A stretch of DNA of 11,132 nt from an uncultured Clostridiaceae bacterium (lineage in GTDB: Bacteria > Bacillota > Clostridia > TANB77 > CAG-508). A program made the translations under genes and the position numbers. The notes below the pieces were generated by a model, which did not search any database, was not told the DNA's origin, and saw nothing but the letters and a program-made list of their open reading frames with translations. Every line of letters starts with the position of its first letter. The stretch's first letter is position 1. This document shows, in pieces, positions 6,206 through 11,132 of the stretch. Where the stretch lies: the NCBI GenBank assembly GCA_958402495.1, contig CATXTS010000058.1, forward strand, positions 1 to 11,132, given 5' to 3'.

Positions 6206-6856
6206 TTATAGTTTGGGCAAAATTATTGGTTTCTTTTTATTTTTTGTTATATCCATTAACTCCTCTAAAATTTCTCTAAAAATAGGTGTTTTAATTCTGT
6301 TTATAGAAATTTTACAAAAAGATATATCAAGTTCATATACTGCTGATTGCATTAAAAATTCTAAAGAATCTAATTCTTTGATAAAAATAGATTCCTTTGT
6401 ACTTTGATTTTCATATTCTTCCCAAATTTCTAAAAAGTCATTTTCAAACCCTACTAATTCTAAAATTTTTATTACTGAACGCTTTTCTAATTCATGTTTT
6501 TCATCTAAAGCTAAATTATCTTGAGGAGTATAATCTCCTGCATAAACTTCTCCAAATTCATGGATTAAACACAATTTCAAACATTTACAAATATCGTAGT
6601 TTAAATTGTATTTTTCTATAATACTAATACATAATAGACTTAAACCAAAACAATGGTCTGCAACTGATTCACATTTATTTATAAATGACTCTCCAAATTT
6701 TGATTTTATAAATCCTTGCCTATATATATTTTTTAATTGATTTATTTGAAAATAAAATAATATAATATCATTTTTTATATTTGTTTTGTTATATATATTT
6801 AATGCAGAGATATTTTTTATATAATTATTATTATTATCTTTTAATATTTCTTCCAT
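6206..6856 (-). CDS. HD-domain phosphohydrolase (YfbR/HDDC2-like) with HE variant
   Basis: The 216-residue protein resembles the YfbR/HDDC2 branch of HD hydrolases, which includes metal-dependent nucleoside 5'-monophosphatases. After an Asn/Ile/Lys-rich N-terminal extension (about residues 1-30) come the family signatures: ESVADH (His68), LIHEFGEVYAGDYTP (His99, Glu100, Glu103, Asp108) and KELDSLEF (Asp163). These match the expected H...HD..E....D...D layout, except that the HD pair itself reads His-Glu. The protein is soluble. The ATG at 6856 is preceded by a purine-rich stretch (GAGGATGAGAAAG) with loose spacing. The gene is notably AT-rich with runs of Asn codons, unlike the efp region, which suggests acquisition with the surrounding segment. 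The substrate is unknown; a deoxynucleotide is a reasonable guess. Confidence 0.8.
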   Translation of the reverse strand: MEEILKDNNNNYIKNISALNIYNKTNIKNDIILFYFQINQLKNIYRQGFIKSKFGESFINKCESVADHCFGLSLLCISIIEKYNLNYDICKCLKLCLIHEFGEVYAGDYTPQDNLALDEKHELEKRSVIKILELVGFENDFLEIWEEYENQSTKESIFIKELDSLEFLMQSAVYELDISFCKISINRIKTPIFREILEELMDITKNKKKPIILPKL

Positions 6857-6911
6857 TTTTCTTTCTCATCCTCTTTTAATTATTTTTAAATAAAATTTAT
6901 TTTTTATTACT

Positions 6912-6920
6912 ATTATAACA
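6912..6920 (-). promoter_or_regulatory. Extended -10 promoter of the HD gene
   Basis: TGTTATAAT on the minus strand gives a perfect TATAAT (6912-6917) preceded by TG plus one base, about 55 bp upstream of the HD ATG. No good -35 is visible, which is tolerable for an extended -10. Confidence 0.55.
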
Positions 6921-6981
6921 TAGCAATAAATTATCATTTTTTTTATACATCGATTATTTCATATTTTGTAAATTAAGTATA

Positions 6982-7180
6982 CTATACAGTATTTAATATT
7001 GCAACCGCTTTTTCTTTCTATTATCTGCAATATAATATACGCACATGGATTTTTATTTGTTACAATGTTACAACAGATGTCGCATTTACTTTTACTTACT
7101 CTTATAAGACTTGTAATCTTTTTGTTACAAAGCATAGGTAATACTAACTATGCTTAAAAAATAACTTCGGCTTGCCCTAA
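6982..7180. repeat. Direct repeat R2b (199 bp), abutting the insertion sequence
   Basis: This is the second copy of 4236-4434, same orientation, about 97% identical. Its right boundary (7180) falls within about 5-12 bp of the left end of the insertion sequence. The other copy is 2.7 kb away, not on the far side of the IS. The 6857-7276 interval otherwise holds only the HD promoter, the IS end and a hairpin. Confidence 0.92.
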
Positions 7181-7221
7181 TAGGCCGGGTTTTTGACACT
7201 TGTATAGCATAAAAATTGATA

Positions 7222-7248
7222 TAAGCATTGAAATTGCTTAATTTTTTT
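7222..7248 (+). terminator. Hairpin terminator at the left end of the IS
   Basis: TAAGCA/TGCTTA stem with a 7-nt loop, then A and seven T's. It stands directly before the transposase frame and would block transcription entering from the left, a common way for insertion sequences to limit transposase expression. Confidence 0.65.
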
Positions 7249-8953
7249 GTCAATTTCCTCCTTTTCTTCTTACACAATGTCTCACAATGTGGCTGTATAT
7301 CATAACAAGAAACGTACAAATAAAGTAATTGAGAAATTAGGTACTTATGATAAACTTAAAGAATCTTTAAATGAAGACCCTATTCAATGGGCCAAAAACT
7401 ATGTTCAAGAATTAAATAAACAAGAAAAAGATGGTACTAGGAATGTACTTGTAAAATATAGCCCTACTAAGGTAATCGATAAAAATATTCAGAACTCTTT
7501 TAATGGGGGATATCTTTTTTTAGAAAAACTTTACTATGCTTTAGGTCTTAATAATATTTGTAAGGCGATTTCTCAAAAATATAAATTTGAATATGATTTA
7601 GATAGTATTCTATCTAGGCTAGTTTATGGGCGAATTATCTTTCCAGCTTCTAAACTTGCTACTAATGATTTAGCTAAGAAATTTATTCAACAACCTAACT
7701 TTGACCTTCAGCATATTTATCGCGCTTTAGAAATCATTGCAAAAGAAACAGATTTCATACAGTCAGAACTTTACAAAAATAGTTTAAAAGTTTCTAAAAG
7801 AAATACAAATATTCTTTACTATGATTGCACTAATTACTTTTTTGAAATAGAACAAGAAAGTGGATTAAGGCAATATGGTCCCTCTAAAGAACATAGACCA
7901 AATCCAATAACTCAAATGGGACTTTTCATGGATGGAGATGGAATACCTTTAGCTTTTAGTATTACTTCTGGCAATACTAATGAACAAATTACATTGACTC
8001 CTTTAGAAGAAAAAATCTTAGAAGATTTTAAATTATCAAAGTTCATAGTTTGTACGGATGCTGGACTTGCCTCAAATGCTAACAGAAAATTTAATGATAA
8101 AGATGAACGTGCTTTTATCACTACTCAATCAGTAAAAAAATTAAAAAAGCACTTAATGCAATGGGCTCTTGCAACGGATGGTTGGTATCTTTCTGGCGAT
8201 AACCAAAAGTATGATATTAGTAAATTAGAAGAAAACGAAGAACTATACAAAGACAAAGTATTCTTTAAAGAACGTTGGATTAAAGAAAATGATTTAGAGC
8301 AAAAGTTAATTGTAACATACTCTTTGAAATATAGAAATTACCAAAGACAAATTCGAAACTCACAAATTGAACGTGCTAAAAATGCAATAAATACGAAGAA
8401 TTTTAAGTTTGATAAGTCTAACCAAAATGATTACAAAAGGTTCATAAAGAAAATAAACCTAACAAATCAAGGAGAAGTTGCTGATAAGAAAATACTATCT
8501 ATTAATAATGAAGCAATTGAAAAAGAAGAAAAATTCGATGGTTTCTATGGTGTATGTACTAATCTTGAGGACAATGCAGAAGAAATCATAAAAGTAAATC
8601 AAAGAAGATGGGAAATTGAAGAGAGTTTTAGAATAATGAAAAGTGAATTCAAAGCTAGACCAGTATATCCAAGCAGAGATGATAGGATTACTGCTCATTT
8701 TACTACATGTTTTTTATCCTTAGTAGTTCTTAGATTTTTAGAAAAAGAACTTGAAGAAAAATATACTAGTTATGAAATTATCGATTGTTTAAGAGAAATG
8801 AACTTTATGCAAAGTATTGGAAATGGATATATTCCTACCTATACCAGAACAGACTTAACAGATGATTTACATACAAAATTTCAATTTAGAACGGATTATC
8901 AAATTATTACCAAAAATACTCTTAAAAACATTTATAAAAAAATTAAAAAGTAA
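7247..8953 (+). CDS. IS1634-family-like DDE transposase
   Basis: The 568-residue frame has the DDE triad of IS4-superfamily transposases. First Asp is in YYDCTNYFFE (Asp193), second in VCTDAGLAS (Asp271), and the Glu lies in NQRRWEIEESFRIMK (Glu458/459), the Y/R-E-K-type signature. The long insertion between Asp271 and the Glu and the SKEHRPNPITQMGLFMDG stretch (215-230) point to the IS1634 group. The 5' end is uncertain. The longest frame starts at TTG (7247) inside a T-run; the first ATG is at 7277. Neither has a Shine-Dalgarno sequence, and the usual N-terminal strand before KRTNKVIEKLG is hard to recognise, so the first 20-30 residues may have been lost or replaced. The rest is open with TAA at 8951-8953. 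The enzyme acts on its own IS ends. Confidence 0.88.
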   Translation: MSISSFSSYTMSHNVAVYHNKKRTNKVIEKLGTYDKLKESLNEDPIQWAKNYVQELNKQEKDGTRNVLVKYSPTKVIDKNIQNSFNGGYLFLEKLYYALGLNNICKAISQKYKFEYDLDSILSRLVYGRIIFPASKLATNDLAKKFIQQPNFDLQHIYRALEIIAKETDFIQSELYKNSLKVSKRNTNILYYDCTNYFFEIEQESGLRQYGPSKEHRPNPITQMGLFMDGDGIPLAFSITSGNTNEQITLTPLEEKILEDFKLSKFIVCTDAGLASNANRKFNDKDERAFITTQSVKKLKKHLMQWALATDGWYLSGDNQKYDISKLEENEELYKDKVFFKERWIKENDLEQKLIVTYSLKYRNYQRQIRNSQIERAKNAINTKNFKFDKSNQNDYKRFIKKINLTNQGEVADKKILSINNEAIEKEEKFDGFYGVCTNLEDNAEEIIKVNQRRWEIEESFRIMKSEFKARPVYPSRDDRITAHFTTCFLSLVVLRFLEKELEEKYTSYEIIDCLREMNFMQSIGNGYIPTYTRTDLTDDLHTKFQFRTDYQIITKNTLKNIYKKIKK

Positions 8954-8972
8954 AAAACATTGTGCACTCTTA

Positions 8973-9011
8973 AAACGCCGTAAGTATTATATACCAATAC
9001 TCACGACGTTT
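8973..9011 (+). terminator. Long hairpin after the transposase gene
   Basis: AAACGCCGT at 8973-8981 and AGTATT at 8983-8988 pair with AATACT at 8996-9001 and ACGACGTTT at 9003-9011: about 15 pairs, two mismatches, 7-nt loop. No T-run follows, so it may act as a weak terminator or as an IS-end structure. Confidence 0.5.
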
Positions 9012-9027
9012 AACTGTCAAATTTGAG

Positions 9028-9257
9028 ATTATCTTAGCATAAAAAGAGGGAATATGCAATAGAAAAATAAAATTTTCTTATAAGAAATTATCAATATATT
9101 CTATAAATTTTATAGTTTGCATTTCACACACCGTTCTTTTCATTGGATGACTTTTTTGCAAACAAAAAAACAACCAGATTTTATTTTTCTGATTGATTTC
9201 ATAACGTATCTGTTTATAAGAGTTCAACCAGATACGTCATTGGTGGAGGTGAGGAGA
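9028..9257. repeat. Direct repeat R1b (230 bp): right bracket of the inserted segment
   Basis: This is the second copy of 3855-4084. Here the sequence runs on into intact ssrA, so this copy supplies ssrA with its terminator. It also carries an orphan copy of the tRNA-Trp promoter (TTGCAT 9054-9059, TAAGAT 9031-9036, 17 bp apart, minus strand) that now points into the 3' end of the IS. R1b starts exactly where the IS ends. Confidence 0.95.
9164..9195 (-). terminator. Terminator of ssrA
   Basis: CAATCAGA/TCTGGTTG (minus strand; 9188-9195 with 9171-9178) forms an 8-bp stem with a 9-nt loop, followed by seven T's. It lies about 45 bp past the mature tmRNA end. A second dyad (ACGTATCTG at 9204-9212, CAGATACGT at 9229-9237) lies between. 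Confidence 0.75.
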
Positions 9258-9597
9258 GTCGAACTCCTGTCCAATACCTTTTCCATACCTACTTCTACGA
9301 GTGTAGTTTGTTATTAATCTTCCTCTATCCTTACATTAACAAACAAACGTAATGATAAAGTAGCCATTTTAATACCCCCTATTTCTATGGCAAGAAATAG
9401 ATTTGTTTCCCACTAATCGGCGCCTTATCTAAAAACGTGGGCATTTCTAGTAAGACGTAACTGCGCTTAGGCAGCTAATGCTAATTCTTGTTTATCAGCG
9501 TTTATATTTACTTTTCGCTTTTTTTAAGTGGCCAAAGCGACCATCCACTACTCGCCGTTTGTACTTCTAAGATACTGTCGAAACCAATTACACCCCC
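9241..9597 (-). ncRNA. ssrA: tmRNA
   Basis: tmRNA rescues ribosomes stalled on broken mRNA by acting as an alanyl-tRNA and then as a short mRNA that adds a degradation tag. The 357-nt minus-strand gene starts with GGGGGTGTAATTGGTTTCGAC and ends with AGGAGTTCGACTCTCCT plus CACCTCCACCA. The two ends pair as a tRNA-like acceptor (GGGGGTG with CACCTCC) and the CCA is encoded. The tag frame ends in ADKQELALAA followed by TAA (9467-9469); the LAA end is the classic protease signal. The resume codon upstream of this is not certain; the open frame before it reads VNIN. No smpB is in the window. The gene is intact although its 3' tip is duplicated at 4068-4084. Confidence 0.95.
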
Positions 9598-9609
9598 AAG
9601 TACCTTTTT

Positions 9610-9638
9610 ATTATACTATACTTTGCGACTGATTACAA
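9610..9638 (-). promoter_or_regulatory. Promoter of ssrA
   Basis: On the minus strand TTGTAA (9633-9638) and a perfect TATAAT (9610-9615) are 17 bp apart. The -10 ends 12 bp before the mature 5' G, which fits a short leader removed by RNase P. Confidence 0.75.
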
Positions 9639-9754
9639 TGTTATTGTTTATAAAATTTATAGGATATTTTCTACAACAAAATATTAGGTGGCTCATATGA
9701 TTATTTAAAATTATATAGAATAAAGGACAAAAGTGAACGAAGCTTACTTTTGTT

Positions 9755-9924
9755 CTAACTATTTAAACCAGATTGACTCTTAATTATGGCGAATTTGCCA
9801 TAATTAAAACTAGGATTATGAATTTCTTTCCAAATACCTAAAAATTCAATGGTATTTCTGTTTCTTAACCAATCTGAAATAAAAAAATCATCATCTTTTG
9901 ATTTAAAGCATTTAACTCTACCAT
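9755..9924 (-). pseudogene. KilA-N domain protein, frameshifted and truncated
   Basis: The minus strand carries a clear KilA-N core: DDDFFISDWLRNRNT, then EFLGIWKEIHNPSFNYG and IIKSQSGLNS. KilA-N proteins are DNA-binding proteins common in prophages and other mobile DNA. A start ATG at 9924-9922 with AAGAGG upstream gives MVELNALNQK in a different frame. One extra A in the A-run at 9896-9899 (T's on the plus strand) would join it directly to DDDFFISD, so a one-base deletion is likely. The frame then ends at TAG (9755-9757) right after GLNS, where relatives continue for 50 or more residues, so the 3' half is lost too. An 11-bp dyad (9780-9790/9797-9807, GCCATAATTAA arms) lies within the coding part. 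The rest of 9598-10318 holds only relics. Confidence 0.75.
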
Positions 9925-10104
9925 TGTTTAGCCTCTTTTTTATAAAATACTACTAATTTATGTTATTATACCAAACATGAGTTTAAAAAAATTAATACTG
10001 CTTGAAAAAAATGTGCTGCTTAAACAAATTTTGTAAAAAATGTTGCAATTTTAGTAAAATAATGTTATCAATGTGAATAACGGTTTGATTGTTTCAATAT
10101 TATT

Positions 10105-10128
10105 ACCTTCCGTTCTGTTACGGAAGGT
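10105..10128. other. GC-rich hairpin, ACCTTCCGT arms
   Basis: A perfect 9-bp inverted repeat (10105-10113 with 10120-10128) and 6-nt loop stands out in very AT-rich DNA. No proper T-run follows on either strand, so it may be a terminator remnant, an operator or part of a lost element end. Confidence 0.5.
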
Positions 10129-10186
10129 TTGGGTAAAAAGTATTATACATCAATAAAATAATAATTATAAATTACTTACAAAAATT

Positions 10187-10249
10187 AAAAATTACGAGGA
10201 AAAGATACCTACATTATGCGAATTGAAAAGTTCATTTATGGGTAACTAA
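10187..10249 (+). pseudogene. Serine recombinase, extreme C-terminal fragment
   Basis: The plus strand reads KNYEEKIPTLCELKSSFMGN and then TAA at 10247-10249. It aligns with KYYEERIPKLSELESSLLGN in the minus-strand fragment at 5973-6186, and nucleotide similarity (about 80%) continues past the stop into CCTCCACCA. Upstream the frame soon degenerates and meets a stop near 10157. Only about 20 codons of the parent gene remain, in the opposite orientation to the other copy. Confidence 0.65.
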
Positions 10250-10265
10250 CCTCCACCAACATATA

Positions 10266-10298
10266 AAAAATACTGCACAGGTTTTGTGCAGTATTTTT
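10266..10298. terminator. Bidirectional terminator
   Basis: A perfect 14-bp stem (AAAAATACTGCACA at 10266-10279 with 10285-10298) and 5-nt loop, with A/T runs on both sides. It terminates the LPXTG gene on the minus strand and the recombinase relic on the plus strand. Confidence 0.9.
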
Positions 10299-10318
10299 GG
10301 GTTACTTATATTTTTCTT

Positions 10319-11132
10319 TTAAATATCTTTATATTGTTTGATTTTAAATAGGATAATTCCTAATGTCAGAATTAAACCAAAAATACCAAACATAAGAATA
10401 GAAGAAGTACCTGTTTGTGGAAGTGTTCCAGCAGCAGTAGTGTTATCATTTGTAATAGAATTTTTATTGGTATCTTCAGTGTTATGATTAGAACTATTAG
10501 ATTTACAATCCTTGCAAGAGCCATCTGTTGGATGTTTTTGTGTTAGTTGATAGCCACATTCAGAACAGGTCGCAGAGTGGGTACCATTTAGATTATCCGT
10601 ATAATTTGTAAAAGAATGTACTTCTAAAGAATTTGGTTTAATCGTTTGACATTTGGAACATTCTTGCCAATGCTGTGTAGCATTATTTTTAGTTATGTAA
10701 GTATGTTCACAAGAGATGGTAGGTTCTATAGCATGACAATTGGTACATTCACCATTTTGATAACTGTGCTCTTGTACGAAAGTATACTGGCATTGAGAAC
10801 AAGTACTAGAGTGGGTACCATTTAGATTATCTGTATAGTTTGTGTAAATATGTGCTTGTAAAGAATTTGGTTTAACTACTTGACATTTGGAACATTCTTG
10901 CCAATGTTGTGTAGCATTGCTTTTTAAAGCATAAGTATGTTCACAAGGAATGGTAGGTTCTACAGCTAAGCAATCTATACATTTTCCGTTTTGATATACA
11001 TGTTCTTTAGTTAATGTGTAATTGCATTGTGAACAATGACTAGTGTGGGTACCATTTGAATTATCTGTATAGTTTATATAAGTATGTGTTTGTAAAGAAT
11101 TTGGTTTAACCATTTGACATTTAGAACATTCT
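10319..11132 (-). CDS. LPXTG-anchored surface protein with 78-residue cysteine-pair repeats (C-terminal part)
   Basis: The frame is open to the window edge, continuing ECSKCQ upstream of the first visible ATG (11113), so the true start lies outside. The C-terminus is a complete sortase signal: LPQTG about 34 residues from the end, a hydrophobic helix (LMFGIFGLILTLGIILF) and a basic tail KIKQYKDI. The protein is therefore exported and linked to peptidoglycan. Before this is a Ser/Asn/Thr-rich linker (about 205-229 of the visible frame). Before that are tandem repeats with a 78-residue period, each with CSKC, CSQC and C-x2-C pairs, His residues and the motif YTDN-NGTH. The paired cysteines could bind zinc or form disulfides. 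Such repeats are frequent at the C-terminal end of large gut Firmicute surface proteins. Its binding target is unknown. The terminator is at 10266-10298. Confidence 0.85.
   Translation of the reverse strand, partial: ECSKCQMVKPNSLQTHTYINYTDNSNGTHTSHCSQCNYTLTKEHVYQNGKCIDCLAVEPTIPCEHTYALKSNATQHWQECSKCQVVKPNSLQAHIYTNYTDNLNGTHSSTCSQCQYTFVQEHSYQNGECTNCHAIEPTISCEHTYITKNNATQHWQECSKCQTIKPNSLEVHSFTNYTDNLNGTHSATCSECGYQLTQKHPTDGSCKDCKSNSSNHNTEDTNKNSITNDNTTAAGTLPQTGTSSILMFGIFGLILTLGIILFKIKQYKDI
10502..11132 (-). repeat. 234-bp coding tandem repeats in the surface protein
   Basis: GTACCATTT recurs at 10581, 10815 and 11049, an exact 234-bp period (78 codons). One full unit (10664-10897), one nearly full unit at the window edge and one shortened final unit (10502-10663) are visible. 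The units differ at scattered codons. More copies probably lie upstream of the window. Confidence 0.88.

Larger units (their letters stand above)
7186..9027 (+). mobile_element. Insertion sequence, IS1634-family-like
   Basis: About 1.8 kb with a single long transposase gene. The ends are approximate. A short inverted repeat, TTTGACA(C/G)TT, occurs at 7192-7201 and, inverted, at about 9012-9021, a few bases inside the points where R2b stops (7180) and R1b begins (9028). Hairpins lie just inside both ends (7222-7248, 8973-9011). IS1634 and IS1549 are known for target duplications of tens to hundreds of bp. Here the two flanks are different repeats, so this copy is not bounded by its own duplication. 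Confidence 0.75.

Noticed and set aside
9117..9317. Plus-strand frame of 66 codons
   Set aside because: It runs antisense through the ssrA terminator and 3' end and has no gene-like features.
9488..9700. Plus-strand frame of 70 codons
   Set aside because: It overlaps the 5' half of ssrA and its promoter on the opposite strand and has no ribosome binding site.
10502..11132. Regular 234-bp repeats as a CRISPR-like array
   Set aside because: The repeats are long, contiguous and coding, with no short identical repeats and unique spacers.

Overview
The window looks like a chromosomal segment of a low-GC Gram-positive bacterium of the clostridial type, probably an anaerobic gut Firmicute. The basis is the AT-rich sequence, AGGAGG-like ribosome binding sites, an Xaa-Pro peptidase/EF-P pair followed by a clostridial zinc-ribbon protein of the CD1247 N-terminal-domain kind, an LPXTG surface protein, and Firmicute-style tRNA-Trp and tmRNA. 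No species name can be supported from sequence alone.

Layout. (1) 1-1485, plus strand: the 3' end of a pepP-like gene, then efp and the zinc-ribbon gene as an operon, closed by a two-way terminator. (2) 1491-3841, minus strand: a frameshifted M23 peptidase gene, a GtrA-like membrane protein, a DHH/DHHA2 phosphoesterase and tRNA-Trp. (3) 3855-9257: an inserted accessory segment. It is bracketed by two copies of a 230-bp sequence (R1a, R1b), and R1 is the native spacer between ssrA and tRNA-Trp. Inside are a second repeat pair of 199 bp (R2a, R2b), an MFS transporter gene broken by one stop codon, a serine-recombinase C-terminal fragment, an HD-domain phosphohydrolase and an IS1634-family-like insertion sequence. 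The IS sits exactly at the R2b/R1b junction. (4) 9241-9597, minus strand: an intact ssrA (tmRNA). (5) 9598-10318: relics, namely a frameshifted KilA-N fragment and a second recombinase tail on the plus strand. (6) 10319-11132, minus strand: the C-terminal part of a sortase-anchored surface protein built of 78-residue cysteine-pair repeats.

How it fits together. The most informative structure is the nested order R1a / R2a / cargo / R2b / IS / R1b. IS1634 and IS1549 are known to make unusually long, variable target duplications. This order is what would result if a circle carrying an IS flanked by R2 duplications recombined with a chromosomal IS flanked by R1 duplications, and the left IS copy was then lost. 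R1 holds both the ssrA terminator and the tRNA-Trp promoter, so duplicating it left both essential RNA genes complete. Competing explanations are integration at the ssrA 3' end by a tyrosine recombinase and single-crossover integration through R1. They cannot be separated without comparative sequence.

The region is decaying. Single-base lesions or truncations are visible in the M23, MFS and KilA-N genes, and both recombinase copies are fragments. I found no convincing new defence or biosynthetic system. The repeat architecture and the HD protein with an HE variant of its signature are the items most worth checking.
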